Notes under the pieces: model-generated | Seen by the model: the letters and a program-made list of their open reading frames with translations, nothing else | Told to the model about the DNA's origin: nothing | The model's database searches: none | Shown here: piece after piece, positions 55,158 through 64,000 of the stretch | Numbering within the stretch: the stretch's first letter is position 1 | How the letters are laid out: the number at the start of each line of letters is the position of its first letter | Assembly: GCA_000620185.1 (NCBI GenBank) | Contig: JHVO01000017.1 | Span: 43,656-107,655 of the forward strand | Length of the DNA: 64,000 nt | From: Geodermatophilaceae bacterium URHB0062 | Lineage (GTDB): Bacteria > Actinomycetota > Actinomycetes > Mycobacteriales > Geodermatophilaceae | Direction: 5' to 3' | Program-made: the position numbers and the translations under genes

Positions 55158-56960
55158 TCAGGCGCGCGCGGTCGCCGCCACGGCCAGCAACTCGCGGGCG
55201 TGCGCCTGCCCCGTGTCGCTGTCGCTGAGGCCGGACAGCATGCGGGCGAGCTCGCGGACGCGGTCCTCACCGTCGACCGCCCGGATGTCGGTGGCGGTGA
55301 CGCCCGCCGTGGTGTCCGGCGACTTGTCGACGACGAGGTGCGTGTCGGCGAACGCCGCCACCTGGGCCAGGTGCGTGACGACGACGACCTGGTGGTCGCG
55401 GGCGAGGCGGGCCAGGCGTCGTCCGATCTCGCCGGCCGCCTGACCACCGACCCCGGCGTCGACCTCGTCGAAGACCATGACCGGCACGGGGTCTGCCCCG
55501 GCGAACACGACCTCGATAGCGAGCATCACCCGCGAGAGCTCACCCCCGGAGGCGCCGCGGTGAACCGGCCGAGGCGGCGCACCGGGATGGGGCGCGAGCA
55601 GGAGGGCGACCTCGTCGATGCCGTCGGCGCCCGGACTGTCGGGGTCGCTCTCGATGGAGAAGGAGACGCGCGCGCTCTTCATGGCCAACCCGGCGAGCTC
55701 CCGGCCGACCTCGGCCGCGAACCCCTCGGCCGCGACCCGCCGGCCCGATGAGAGCTCCGCCCCGAGCCGGTCGACCTCGGCACGGGCGGCGTCGCGTGCG
55801 GCCGTCAGCGACTCCAGCGCCTCGTCGGAGACGTCGAGTTCAGCGAGCCGGCGTTCGGCCTCCTCGGCCCAGGCAAGGACGCCGCCGAGCCCCTCACCCG
55901 CCACCGCGTACTTGCGCACGAGTGCGGTGATCGCGGCCCGGCGGTCGAGCACCTCGGCCAGCCGTGCGGGGTCGGCGTCGAGGTCGGCCACGTAGCCGGC
56001 GAGCTGCCCCGCGACGTCGGAGACGACCGCGACCGCGTCGGCGAGGTCCTGCGACAGCATCACCAGGGTCGGGTCGTCGGAGCCCGCCAGCGCGCGTTCG
56101 GCCGTGGCCAGCGCGGCGGTGGCGTCCTGCGGCGGCTCTCCCCCACCGAGGTCCCCGGTCACGTCGCCGACCAGGGCGAGGCGCGCCTCGTCGGCCGCGG
56201 CACGGAGTGCGTCGGCGTCGCTGAGCCGCCGGGCCTGGGTGTCGAGGCTCTCGTCCTCGCCCGGCTCGGGCGCGACGGCACCGATCTCGTCCAGTCCGTG
56301 GCGGAGCACGTCAGCGGCCTGGGCCAGCTCGCGGGCCTGACCGCGCCGGCGCTCCAGGTCGGCGGCCAGCTCCCGCCACTGCTGGTGGGCCGCGCGGTAC
56401 CGATCAAGCAGCGCCAGGTGCTCGGGGCCGGCGTAACGGTCCAGGGCACGCCGCTGCTCGGCCGGCCGGGACAACCGGAGCTGATCGGTCTGCCCGTGCA
56501 CGGCGAGCAGTCCCTCGGCCAGTTCGGCGATCACCCCGACCGGCACGCTGCGACCGCCGAGGAAGGCCCTCGACCGCCCCTCGGCGCTCACCGTCCGGGC
56601 GAGGATGAGGCTGCCGTCCTCGTCGGCGTCGGCACCGGCGTCCGCGGCCCGCTCCCACGCCGGGGAGTCCGGCGGCAGCAGCAGGCGGCCCTCGACCCCG
56701 GCCCGACCGTCGGCGCGGACGCGACCGGCGTCGGCCCGGCCACCGAAGAGCAGGGTCAGGCCGGTGACCACCATCGTCTTGCCGGCCCCGGTCTCGCCGG
56801 TGACCACGGTGAGACCGCTGCCGAGGTCGAGGGTGACGTCGTCGATGGCGCCCAGGCCGCGGATCCGCAGCTCGGTGAGGCGTCCCGGGGCGCTCTTCGG
56901 CTGCGCGGCCTGTGCCGTGGCGCGGGCCGGGGTCCGCGGAGCCTTCCGCTCAGTCGTCAA
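55158..56960 (-). CDS. recN: DNA repair ATPase RecN
   Basis: A 600-residue SMC-like ATPase in double-strand break repair. Walker A GETGAGKT is at residues 55-62; HGQTDQLRLSRPAEQRRALD follows. Two long coiled-coil arms precede the C-terminal signature HRGASGGELSRVMLAIEVVF and Walker B VMVFDEVDAGVGGQA. The start is TTG 56960, which lies inside the nadK coding end, overlapping by 11 bases. No ATG or GTG suits the beginning better. The tlyA-nadK-recN order is standard for actinobacteria. Confidence 0.95.
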   Translation of the reverse strand: MTTERKAPRTPARATAQAAQPKSAPGRLTELRIRGLGAIDDVTLDLGSGLTVVTGETGAGKTMVVTGLTLLFGGRADAGRVRADGRAGVEGRLLLPPDSPAWERAADAGADADEDGSLILARTVSAEGRSRAFLGGRSVPVGVIAELAEGLLAVHGQTDQLRLSRPAEQRRALDRYAGPEHLALLDRYRAAHQQWRELAADLERRRGQARELAQAADVLRHGLDEIGAVAPEPGEDESLDTQARRLSDADALRAAADEARLALVGDVTGDLGGGEPPQDATAALATAERALAGSDDPTLVMLSQDLADAVAVVSDVAGQLAGYVADLDADPARLAEVLDRRAAITALVRKYAVAGEGLGGVLAWAEEAERRLAELDVSDEALESLTAARDAARAEVDRLGAELSSGRRVAAEGFAAEVGRELAGLAMKSARVSFSIESDPDSPGADGIDEVALLLAPHPGAPPRPVHRGASGGELSRVMLAIEVVFAGADPVPVMVFDEVDAGVGGQAAGEIGRRLARLARDHQVVVVTHLAQVAAFADTHLVVDKSPDTTAGVTATDIRAVDGEDRVRELARMLSGLSDSDTGQAHARELLAVAATARA

Positions 56961-58011
56961 TGCGCGTGCCGGCACCGTCCACCTCCCCCGCGGGCGCCAC
57001 GGCGCCCTCGGCGGTGCCGTCCCCGCGCACGATGTCGCGATTGAGCACGTTCCGGCTGGTGAACAGCTCGTGCCCCGGACCGGCGTGCCGGGCGTCGCGG
57101 AAACCGCGCACCGGCAGGCCGAACTTGGCCACCAGCCGGTCGCCGAACGTGGCCGCATGCACGCGGGCGATCCGCACCGGCTGGGCCGACCGGCGGACGT
57201 CGACCCGGCCGCCGTCGGGCACCTCCACCGCGCGGCGGCCGTCGGCCGAGACCCGCGCGCGATTTCCGTCGGCCGGCACCGCGACCGTGAGCACGGAGTT
57301 CGGCGAGGTCACGAGGGGGCGACCGAACAGGGCGTGGGCATTGCTCGGCACGAGCAGCAGCGCCTCGACGTCGGGCCAGACGACCGGGCCGCCGGCCGAG
57401 AAGGCGTAGGCGGTCGACCCCGTCGGCGTGGCGCAGAGGACTCCGTCGCAGCCGAAGCTGGTCAGCGGCCGGCCGTCGATGGCGAGGACGACGTCGAGCA
57501 CGCGGGACCGCTCGGCCTTCTCCACCGACACCTCGTTGAGCGCCCACGTGCCGCCCACGACCGTGCCGGCGCTGTCGAGGACGTCGACCTCGAGAGCCAG
57601 CCGCTCCTCGACCGAGTAGAGGCAGCGTTCGATCGCGCTGAGGGTCTCCTCGACCGCCTCGGGCTCGGTCTCGGCGAGGAAGCCCACCCGCCCGAGGTTG
57701 ACGCCCATCAGCGCGGCGTCGGTGTAGCGGGCGAGCTCGGCGGCACGGAGGAAGGTGCCGTCACCGCCGAACACCATCACGATCTCGGCACCCTTGGCCG
57801 CGTCGGCGTCCGCGCAGCACACCTCGGCGCCCTCGATGCCGAGCTCGCCGGCCTCGTCCTCGAGGAGCCGGACGGTGATGCCACCGGACATCAGCCGCGC
57901 CGCGGACGTGCGGGCCAGTTCCACGATGTCTCGACGTCCGGTGTGCACGGTGAGCAGGACCCGGCGCGGCTCGTCCCCCGTGCTCGCCGGATCGGTGGTG
58001 GTCTGGCTCAT
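56950..58011 (-). CDS. nadK: NAD kinase
   Basis: A 353-residue kinase making NADP. The GGDGT motif is at residues 82-86 (MVFGGDGTFLRAAELAR); VNLGRVGFLAE, LNEVSVEKAERSRVLDVV and TPTGSTAYAFSAGGPV follow. ATG at 58011 overlaps the tlyA stop as ATGA. The C-terminal extension of about 40 residues beyond the usual end (DIVRGDGTAEGAVA) is acidic and not conserved-looking. Cytoplasmic and essential in most bacteria. Confidence 0.96.
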   Translation of the reverse strand: MSQTTTDPASTGDEPRRVLLTVHTGRRDIVELARTSAARLMSGGITVRLLEDEAGELGIEGAEVCCADADAAKGAEIVMVFGGDGTFLRAAELARYTDAALMGVNLGRVGFLAETEPEAVEETLSAIERCLYSVEERLALEVDVLDSAGTVVGGTWALNEVSVEKAERSRVLDVVLAIDGRPLTSFGCDGVLCATPTGSTAYAFSAGGPVVWPDVEALLLVPSNAHALFGRPLVTSPNSVLTVAVPADGNRARVSADGRRAVEVPDGGRVDVRRSAQPVRIARVHAATFGDRLVAKFGLPVRGFRDARHAGPGHELFTSRNVLNRDIVRGDGTAEGAVAPAGEVDGAGTRIDD

Positions 58012-58805
58012 CGGGGCCCCTCCTGCACTGCTCGACGGACGATGTCCTCCCGCGGTGGTCCCGCATCACGGCGCAGCCACACGAAGAACTCGACGTTGCC
58101 GGCCGGCCCCGGCAGCGGACTGGCCACGACGCCGGCGGTGCCCCAGCCCAGGTCCGCCGCCGCTCGGGCGACGTCCAGGACAGCCTGCACGCGGTGCTCG
58201 GGGTCGCGCACCACTCCCCCGGCGCCGAGCCGCTCGCGGCCCACCTCGAACTGCGGCTTGACCATGAGCAGCTGGTCGGCGTCGTCGTTCGCGCAGCCGA
58301 TCAGCGCGGGCAGCACCAGTCGCAGGGAGATGAAGGACAGGTCCGCGACCACCAGGTCGACCGGTCCGTCGATCGCCTCGGGCGTCAGGGTGCGCACGTT
58401 GGTGCGCTCCACGACCCGCACGCGGTCGTCCGTGCGCAGCGACCAGGCGAGCTCGCCGTAGCCGACATCGACGGCGACGACCTCGGCCACCCCGCGGCTC
58501 AGCAGCACCTCGGTGAACCCCCCGGTGGAGGCACCGGCGTCGAGCGCGCGGCGGCCCTCGACGGCAACCGGGAGGGCGTCGAGGGCGCCCAGCAGCTTGT
58601 GCGCCCCGCGGGAGACCCAGCTGGGCTCGTCGGGATCGGTGCGGACGACGACGGGTGTGCCCGGTTCGACGCCGGTGGCGGCCTTGGTCGCCGCCCGGCC
58701 CGAGACCGCCACCCGGCCTTCGGCGATGAGACTCACCGCGTGCTCGCGGGAGCGGGCGAGGCCCCGCCGCACGAGTTCTGCATCGAGCCGACTCCGCCGG
58801 ACCAT
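58008..58805 (-). CDS. tlyA: TlyA-family rRNA 2'-O-methyltransferase
   Basis: A 265-residue rRNA methyltransferase. An S4 RNA-binding domain (RRGLARSREHAVSLIAEGRV) precedes the methyltransferase core: KLLGALDALPV, RALDAGASTGGFTEVLLSRG, VAVDVGYGELAWSLR and DLVVADLSFISLRLVLPAL. Mycobacterial TlyA methylates 16S C1409 and 23S C1920 and its loss gives capreomycin resistance. ATG at 58805 shares its first base with the upstream stop (TGATG). It is followed by nadK with an ATGA overlap. Confidence 0.95.
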   Translation of the reverse strand: MVRRSRLDAELVRRGLARSREHAVSLIAEGRVAVSGRAATKAATGVEPGTPVVVRTDPDEPSWVSRGAHKLLGALDALPVAVEGRRALDAGASTGGFTEVLLSRGVAEVVAVDVGYGELAWSLRTDDRVRVVERTNVRTLTPEAIDGPVDLVVADLSFISLRLVLPALIGCANDDADQLLMVKPQFEVGRERLGAGGVVRDPEHRVQAVLDVARAAADLGWGTAGVVASPLPGPAGNVEFFVWLRRDAGPPREDIVRRAVQEGPR

Positions 58806-59020
58806 CAGAGCTGGTCGATCGTGCCGAGCTCCCGTTGGAGCCGGGAGTGCTCGGCCTCGAAGACGGCCACGTGCTCGGCGACCGGACGCTCGTCGAGATC
58901 CTCGAAGCGCTGCTCCGCCTCCCGGTCGGCGTCCGCCGCCCGGGGCGCCGTGGCGTCGACCGGACCGGGCCCGGGCCGCGGCGGACCGGGGACCGGTCGC
59001 GGGGGGTTCGGCTCGGTCAT
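58805..59020 (-). CDS. Small proline-rich hypothetical protein (71 aa)
   Basis: A 71-residue protein: proline-rich N-terminus (PPRPVPGPPRPGPGP) and helical, acidic C-terminus (DREAEQRFEDLDERPVAEH). It precedes tlyA and shares one base with its start. The C-terminal half resembles the small proteins found upstream of tlyA in related genomes by position, but I recognise no family. Confidence 0.65.
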   Translation of the reverse strand: MTEPNPPRPVPGPPRPGPGPVDATAPRAADADREAEQRFEDLDERPVAEHVAVFEAEHSRLQRELGTIDQL

Positions 59021-59184
59021 GTGCTCGCCTCTCGAGGGGGTGGGCCGGCGATCGGAGGTACGCATCCGCCGCCGGACCTGTCGCTTCGGAGGTTACCGGC
59101 CGGGGACGACGGGCACGGGTGGAGAGCGGGGCGATAGCGTCCCGTCGCACGCTTTTCCCTCTTTCGCACTGGAGGCGCGCCCGC

Positions 59185-59523
59185 GTGGCCACGATCGATG
59201 ACTGCCTGACCGCCCTCAAGCGCATCCTCGGTGACCTGGCGGCGAACCCGGCGGCGTCCGGGCTCGACCGGTCGCTGTCGTGCCGGCTGACCGATCTCGA
59301 GCAGATGGTCACGGGCCGGCTGACATCGGGAGCGGTGCGGGACCTGACGGTGGTCCCGGACGGGCCGGCGGCGCCGAAGGCCGACATCCGGCTGACCATG
59401 ACGAGCGACGACCTGGTGGCCCTGACCGAGGGACGGCTGAAGTTCGCGCCGGCCTGGGCCAGCGGGCGGGTCAAGTTCGAGGCCGGCTTGCGCGACATGC
59501 TGCGCCTCCGGTCACTGCTCTGA
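59185..59523 (+). CDS. SCP2-like sterol-carrier domain protein
   Basis: A 112-residue protein with the SCP2-type fold suggested by ADIRLTMTSDDLVALTEGRL and FAPAWASGRVKFEAGLRDML, which are the lipid-binding core. GTG at 59185 follows GGAGGCG. It overlaps the convergent HAD gene end by 12 bases. The ligand is unknown; single SCP2 domains often bind hydrophobic small molecules. Confidence 0.82.
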   Translation: MATIDDCLTALKRILGDLAANPAASGLDRSLSCRLTDLEQMVTGRLTSGAVRDLTVVPDGPAAPKADIRLTMTSDDLVALTEGRLKFAPAWASGRVKFEAGLRDMLRLRSLL

Positions 59524-60606
59524 GCCCGTAGCGGCGGGGCCGAGACCCCACTCCGCGAGGGCGGCGGCCGCGACCGGATCCGCGGCCAGGACACGGGCGC
59601 GCGCCCCGTCGTCGGGGTGCCGTTCCCAGTGCGCGACGCACAGGGCACGCAGTCCGTCGAGGCCGTCCCCGGGATCGGTCGTCGACGCGTCGGCGGACAG
59701 CAGCCACGTGCCCTCCGCCTCGGCGGGCCGCGCGGTCCAGGCGCCGCACCGCAGGCCGCCGGCCACGCGGTCGACCGCCGGATGCGGCACGAGCAGGCTG
59801 CCCGCGTCCGCCGAGAGCAGGTCCGGTCGGTGCTGTGGGGGCGCCTCGAGCAGGATCGCCGGGTCGGTGACGCCGGTGAGGACGAGCAGGCTGGCCGCGC
59901 CCGCTCGTCGTGCGCCCTCGATGTCGGTGTCGAGCCGGTCGCCGACCACGAGCGGCCGGCGGGCGCCCGTGCGGCGCACACACTCGGCGTGCATGGCGGG
60001 ATCGGGTTTGCCGGTCACGAGCGGTGCCTGACCGGTGATGGCGCTGACCACGCCGACCATCGCGCCGTTGCCGGGCAGGGGCCCGCGAGGGGACGGGATG
60101 GTGGCATCGGTGTTGGTCGCGACGTGCCGTGCGCCGTTCCGCACGGCGACGACTGCCTCGGCGAGCTGCGCCCAGCCGACCTCGCGGCCGTACCCCTGGA
60201 CGACGGCCACCGGCCCGTCCTCGGCACGTGCCACGACCCGCAGCCCGGCGGCCGTGAGGGCCGCGGCCACCCCGGCACCCCCCACGGGCAGGACCGCCGC
60301 ACCGGCGCCGAGCAGGTCCGCCACCACGGTCGCCGCCGCCTGGGAGCTGGTGATGACGTCGCCGGCTCCGGCGGGGACGCCCAGGGCGGTCAGATGACCG
60401 GCGACCTCGTCGGGCGTGCGGGCGGCGTTGTTGGTGACGAAGCCGAGACGCATGCCGGCGGCGCGGGCGGATGCGAGCGCGTCCGGTACCCCGGGGACGG
60501 CGTCGGGACCGACATAGACGACGCCGTCGAGGTCGAGCAGCGCCACGTCGAAGGCGCCGGAGGGCGGCGTGGGACTTCCGGAAGCCAGGCTCGGCGGAGG
60601 GCTCAT
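59512..60606 (-). CDS. HAD-IIA-family phosphatase (Rv1692-like, putative glycerol-3-phosphate phosphatase)
   Basis: A 364-residue HAD-IIA hydrolase. The catalytic DxD is in LLDLDGVVYVG with D25 and D27. GFVTNNAARTPDEVAGHL follows, then the lysine motif TGKPDPAMH and the acidic motif PLVVGDRLDTDIEGARRAGA. A C-terminal extension of about 90 residues lies beyond the usual fold. The position after the TPR gene and before tlyA matches the M. tuberculosis Rv1691-Rv1692 order; Rv1692 is described as a D-glycerol 3-phosphate phosphatase. ATG at 60606 overlaps the TPR stop. Confidence 0.9.
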   Translation of the reverse strand: MSPPPSLASGSPTPPSGAFDVALLDLDGVVYVGPDAVPGVPDALASARAAGMRLGFVTNNAARTPDEVAGHLTALGVPAGAGDVITSSQAAATVVADLLGAGAAVLPVGGAGVAAALTAAGLRVVARAEDGPVAVVQGYGREVGWAQLAEAVVAVRNGARHVATNTDATIPSPRGPLPGNGAMVGVVSAITGQAPLVTGKPDPAMHAECVRRTGARRPLVVGDRLDTDIEGARRAGAASLLVLTGVTDPAILLEAPPQHRPDLLSADAGSLLVPHPAVDRVAGGLRCGAWTARPAEAEGTWLLSADASTTDPGDGLDGLRALCVAHWERHPDDGARARVLAADPVAAAALAEWGLGPAATGSEQ

Positions 60607-60998
60607 GCGGACTCGGCAGCCTGGAGGGCGCGGACCCGGCGCAGCGCACGGGCGTAGTGCCCGAGGTCCGGACGCATGGCGACGGCCAGGGACAGGTGCT
60701 CGGCGGCCAGGCGCAGCTCGCCTGCACGGCTGGCCGAGAGCCCGAGACCGAACTGCGCGTAGTCATCGGTCGGGTTGAGGCCGGTGAGCGCGGTGAAGGC
60801 GGCCACCGCGTCGCTGTACCGGCCGGCGTCGAACAGTGCCCGGGCGAGCGCCTCCAGGATGCTGCGGGACTCCGGTTCCGCGTCCGACGCTCGGGCCAGC
60901 AGCGTCGCCGCGGCCGCCGGATTGCCGGCGCGGAGCAGTTCCAGCCCGCGCTGGAACCACTCGTAGACGCCGCCGTCGGGAGACGCTGCGTCCGTCAC
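60603..60998 (-). CDS. Tetratricopeptide-repeat protein (Rv1691-like)
   Basis: A 131-residue protein with two or three TPR-like helices: YEWFQRGLELLRAGNPAAAA, ILEALARALFDAGRYSDAVA and HLSLAVAMRPDLGHYARALR. GTG at 60998 follows GAGGGAGC. The stop overlaps the HAD-IIA start as ATGA. TPR domains mediate protein interactions; the partner is unknown. Diverges from the DUF1015 gene. Confidence 0.85.
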   Translation of the reverse strand: MTDAASPDGGVYEWFQRGLELLRAGNPAAAATLLARASDAEPESRSILEALARALFDAGRYSDAVAAFTALTGLNPTDDYAQFGLGLSASRAGELRLAAEHLSLAVAMRPDLGHYARALRRVRALQAAESA

Positions 60999-61106
60999 TC
61001 GCGCTCCCTCCTCATCCTGGCGGGGCGGCCGGGCGACCCCGTGCGACCCCCGGCGCCTGCGCTCACCGGCCGCCGCCGCGGCCCGGAGCGGCACGCTCCT
61101 ACGATC

Positions 61107-62438
61107 ATGGTTGTGCTCTCTCCGTCGGCGGACTCCCACGCATCCGGTTCGGCGACGGGACTCGAGATCCGGCCCTTCCGAGCCTTGACCTACCGACAGC
61201 GAGAAGCCGAGCATCTCGCCCGGGTGAGTTCGCCAGCCTACGACCTCGTGACACCGGCCGGCCGCGATCGCCTTGCCGACGCCGACCCGTACAACATCGT
61301 CCGCCTCATCCTGCCGCAGGTCGACTCGCGGGTGGCCGGCCACGACGCCGGACCCGAGGGTGGCCCGGAGCGGCGCTCGACCGAGCAGGCGGCGGCATCG
61401 CTGCGCGCATGGGAGGCCGACGGAGTCCTCGACCGCGACGACGAGCGGGCCCTGTGGCTCTACGAGATGACGCCGCCCGCCGGAGCGGCGACGGCTGGAT
61501 GGCTCGGCGCGGTGGCACTGCCCCAGCCGGGTTCGGGAGCCGTCCTGCCGCACGAGGACACCTACGCTCCCGCGGTCGAGGGCCGCCGCGCGCTGCTGGC
61601 CGCGACCCGCACCGACCTCGAGCCCATCGTCCTGGCGCACGATCCCGAGCCGGAGGTCGCCGCGCTCACCCGCGACGCCCGGCAGGGGCAGGCCACGCTG
61701 GAGGTGCAGGACACCGACGGGGTCCGCCACCGGCTGTGGCGGGTCACCGAACCCGTGGTGGTCGAGCGGCTCCGTGCGGCCCTGCGCCGGACCGGCGCGG
61801 TGATCGCCGACGGGCATCACCGCTTCGCCGCGGCCAGCGCCCACAACCGCATGGAGCCGGGCGCTCCCGGCGCCGACGCGGTGCTCGCGCTCGTGACCCC
61901 CATGGGCCCGGGCGGACTCCGCGTGGACCCCATTCATCGCGTGGCGCCCGACCTGGACCTCGACGCGGCCGTCCGAGCCGCCGCCCGCGGCTTCCAGGTC
62001 ACCGAGCTGCCGTCGCCGGTGGACGCTCTCCACGCCGCGATCCGGCGCTGGCTGGAACCCCAGGAGAGGTCCGGCTTCCTCGTCACCGACGGAACCCGGC
62101 TCGTGGAGCTCAGCGCGCCCTCCGCGGAGGTGCTCGCGACCGTGCCGCCGGAGGCTCCGGCTGCGTGGCGCGGCCTGGACGTCGTGCTGGCCCACCACGG
62201 ACTGCTCGGCAGCCTGTGGGGACGGGCGGACGACCCGGAGTCGGTGCTGATCGCGCACAGCGTCGACGAGGCCCTGCGAACGGCGCGTGAGCGCACCGGT
62301 CTCGCGCTGCTGCTGCGCGCCCCCTCGCCCAGCGACGTGGCGGCCGTGGCCCGGGCGGGCGCCCGGATGCCGCGGAAGTCGACGCTGTTCGTGCCGAAGC
62401 CACGCACCGGGCTGGTGATGCGGCCGTTGGCGGACTGA
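61107..62438 (+). CDS. DUF1015-family protein
   Basis: A 443-residue protein of the DUF1015 family. EIRPFRALTYRQREAEHLAR, VSSPAYDLVTPAGRDRLAD, LPHEDTYAPAVEGRRALLAA and VIADGHHRFAAASAHNRME are the family's blocks. The last of these (GHHR) is the most conserved. ATG at 61107 or the in-frame GTG at 61113 can be the start. Diverges from the TPR gene. The family has no established reaction. Confidence 0.9.
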   Translation: MVVLSPSADSHASGSATGLEIRPFRALTYRQREAEHLARVSSPAYDLVTPAGRDRLADADPYNIVRLILPQVDSRVAGHDAGPEGGPERRSTEQAAASLRAWEADGVLDRDDERALWLYEMTPPAGAATAGWLGAVALPQPGSGAVLPHEDTYAPAVEGRRALLAATRTDLEPIVLAHDPEPEVAALTRDARQGQATLEVQDTDGVRHRLWRVTEPVVVERLRAALRRTGAVIADGHHRFAAASAHNRMEPGAPGADAVLALVTPMGPGGLRVDPIHRVAPDLDLDAAVRAAARGFQVTELPSPVDALHAAIRRWLEPQERSGFLVTDGTRLVELSAPSAEVLATVPPEAPAAWRGLDVVLAHHGLLGSLWGRADDPESVLIAHSVDEALRTARERTGLALLLRAPSPSDVAAVARAGARMPRKSTLFVPKPRTGLVMRPLAD

Positions 62439-62455
62439 CCGCCGTTCCTGGCCGC

Positions 62456-62815
62456 TCATCCCGCGCGCTCGGCCTCCGGGGCGCCCGACCTCGGCACCTT
62501 GCGGCCGCGTCTGCAGTTCACCTCGCACACCGACGCGGTGCCGCTGCCCGTTCGCCAGAACCGACGCTGCATCGCCCCCTCCACCTCCACCACGTCACCC
62601 GGCTGCCACGCCGCTGCGCGCCGCTGAAGAGAGCGGTCGTAGGTGACGCAGGTGAGGACGTCGACGGACTGGCCCCGCACCCGGGGTTCGGCCCGACGCA
62701 CGACCAGGCGGAAAGTCACCAGCGTGTCCCCGCTGGGGAGGGTGCGGAGCTCTGCGGGGGCGGACATCCGCCCCCGCAGCACCACATCGTTCCGGTCGAT
62801 CACTGCCACGCTCAT
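62456..62815 (-). CDS. Single-stranded DNA-binding protein-like (OB fold, short)
   Basis: A 119-residue SSB-like protein. The OB fold shows IDRNDVVLRGRMSAPAELRT, SGDTLVTFRLVVRRAEPRV and SVDVLTCVTYDRSLQRRAAA, then GDVVEVEGAMQRRFWRTGSG. The usual acidic DDDxPF tail of replicative SSB is absent; the end is arginine-rich. It is probably an accessory SSB. ATG at 62815. Confidence 0.85.
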   Translation of the reverse strand: MSVAVIDRNDVVLRGRMSAPAELRTLPSGDTLVTFRLVVRRAEPRVRGQSVDVLTCVTYDRSLQRRAAAWQPGDVVEVEGAMQRRFWRTGSGTASVCEVNCRRGRKVPRSGAPEAERAG

Positions 62816-62914
62816 GCGACCAGCCTCGGGCCCGTCGTGGTCCGCGCCCAGGGGCGGCGGCGAACTGTGGACGACGCCGCCCGGTGTGGACGACCGGCGC
62901 GAAGCTGTCAGTGC

Positions 62915-64000
62915 TCAGGAGGATGCGGGACCGTCCCCGCTCGCACCCGTTCCGTCGGCCGGGACGTCGGTCTCGCCGAGCAGCTCGGCGACCTCAGCCT
63001 CGACCTCGGCGTCGAAGCCGGCACCGCTGTTCCCCGGCTCGCCGGCGAGCGACTCCTCGAGCTCCGAACGATCCGCGTCCCCGTCTGCGCCGTCCGTGTC
63101 AGAGGGGTCCGTCGACACCGCGACGTCCGTGTCCTCGTCCTCGAACTCCAGCTCGGTGAACTCGATGTCCATGTCGTCGGGCTCCGCGGCGGCGACCGCG
63201 CCGTGCCACTCCTCGGCCAGCTGCTCCTCACCCATCTCCTGGAGCAGATCCGCGTACGCAGCGGCGACACGGAGCCGGTGCGGATCCGTCGCGTCCAGCG
63301 ATCCGGGCGTCGGACGCCCGCCCAGCTCCGCCTCGAGGACGAGACGGGCGGCGGCGTGCTCCCCGAGGTCGCGTCGCGCCCCCGCCTCCACGAGCCGCAG
63401 CTCGATCGACTCCTGGGCGTCGGGCGAATCGGTCAGCGCCTCCGCGACGAGGCGCAGCGCGACCTCCGGGCGGCCCAGGGCCCGCTCACAGTCGGCAAGC
63501 ACCGCTCGATAGCCGACGTCGCCGCTCATCCGGCGGTAGGCACGGATCTCCCGCGCCGCCTCGGCGAAATCACCGGCGTGGTACGCGGCCACGCCGACGG
63601 CTTCCCGGACTACGGCGACCCGTGACGCGCGGTCGCGGGCCGCCCGAGCGTGCGCCAACGCCGTCTCGGGGTCGTCGTCGACAAGGGTGCCGGCGACCAC
63701 CAGGTGGCCGGCCACACGCTCGGCGTTCCGCGGGTCGAGGCCACGCAGGGACTCACGGACGGCGCGGTCGAGGTCACGCGGGTCGGCCCACTCGGGAAGC
63801 GCGGGGCCGGGGGGCAACGGAGGCCGCCGGTCCTGCTCGGCTCCGGCGCGATCCCGTCCGGTCGGACGCCCTCCACCGCGGTGGTCGGACGGCCGGCGCT
63901 CGCGCCAGTCCCGCGGCCCACCGCTGCCCTGGGGCCGGTCACCTTGGGGACGGCGGTCCTGCCACTGCGGCCGGTCACCCTGCGGACGCCCACCCTGCGG
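62915..64000 (-). CDS. Tetratricopeptide-like protein with RPQG-repeat leader (5' end outside window)
   Basis: The frame is open to the right edge, so the start lies beyond the window; about 361 residues are visible. The first visible part is a low-complexity leader with repeated RPQGDRPQ-type units and an arginine-glycine run. A helical TPR-like domain follows (AERVAGHLVVAGTLVDDDPE; ETALAHARAARDRASRVAVV; VALRLVAEALTDSPDAQESI). The tail is strongly acidic (ELEFEDEDTDVAVSTD). Basic leader plus acidic tail suggests an RNA- or protein-binding scaffold, which is inference. Confidence 0.8.
   Translation of the reverse strand, partial: PQGGRPQGDRPQWQDRRPQGDRPQGSGGPRDWRERRPSDHRGGGRPTGRDRAGAEQDRRPPLPPGPALPEWADPRDLDRAVRESLRGLDPRNAERVAGHLVVAGTLVDDDPETALAHARAARDRASRVAVVREAVGVAAYHAGDFAEAAREIRAYRRMSGDVGYRAVLADCERALGRPEVALRLVAEALTDSPDAQESIELRLVEAGARRDLGEHAAARLVLEAELGGRPTPGSLDATDPHRLRVAAAYADLLQEMGEEQLAEEWHGAVAAAEPDDMDIEFTELEFEDEDTDVAVSTDPSDTDGADGDADRSELEESLAGEPGNSGAGFDAEVEAEVAELLGETDVPADGTGASGDGPASS

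Overview
High-GC, gene-dense DNA with short intergenic gaps, frequent GTG starts and many ATGA or GTGA stop/start overlaps points to an actinobacterium. From recall rather than any search, the protein families and the gene order fit a member of the Geodermatophilaceae (Blastococcus, Geodermatophilus or Modestobacter type). No rRNA, tRNA, CRISPR array, insertion sequence or prophage was seen.

The window has two halves. Positions 1 to about 30,350 are an accessory, envelope- and stress-flavoured region. It opens with two coupled, very large MalT/LuxR-type (LAL) regulators, the first cut by the window edge. It then holds many small membrane proteins of unknown function (two DUF7144 paralogues, DUF1622, DUF6325, DUF6328, DUF1269, an Rv1733c-like protein), a YihY/BrkB protein, an AI-2E-type permease, a PiT phosphate transporter, a DUF2252 protein and a HAD hydrolase. 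Its centrepiece is a sulfatase system: two roughly 785-residue arylsulfatases with intact C-x-P-x-R sites and a formylglycine-generating enzyme that would activate them. Each sulfatase is followed by a convergent gene for a 120-residue protein of the same unrecognised family. The region also carries decayed genes: a SHOCT-domain gene with an in-frame stop and a frameshift, an ion-channel remnant, and a ClC-channel stub joined to another gene's tail.

Positions about 30,460 to 64,000 are conserved housekeeping DNA, read mostly on the minus strand. The order is TPR protein, HAD-IIA phosphatase, tlyA, nadK, recN, steA-like, mctB-like, an envelope cluster (MraY-like, MurJ-like, glycosyltransferase, membrane phosphodiesterase), pyrG, NUDIX, ald, xerD, parA, scpA, scpB, rluB, aroH-type chorismate mutase, cmk and der. 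This resembles the Mycobacterium tuberculosis Rv1691 to Rv1713 block, with the envelope genes added between mctB and pyrG. Every junction from steA to the NUDIX gene overlaps, which suggests one translationally coupled transcript linking division and envelope proteins to CTP supply. Small plus-strand genes interrupt the block: TetR, SCP2-like, acetyltransferases, a membrane protein and a 47-residue ORF. A HxlR regulator and a GNAT gene diverge from an 82-bp spacer holding two copies of an 18-bp repeat.

Functional calls rest on motifs and recalled family resemblance. Several starts are uncertain; two genes (xerD and the YihY-like gene) appear to need a CTG start.
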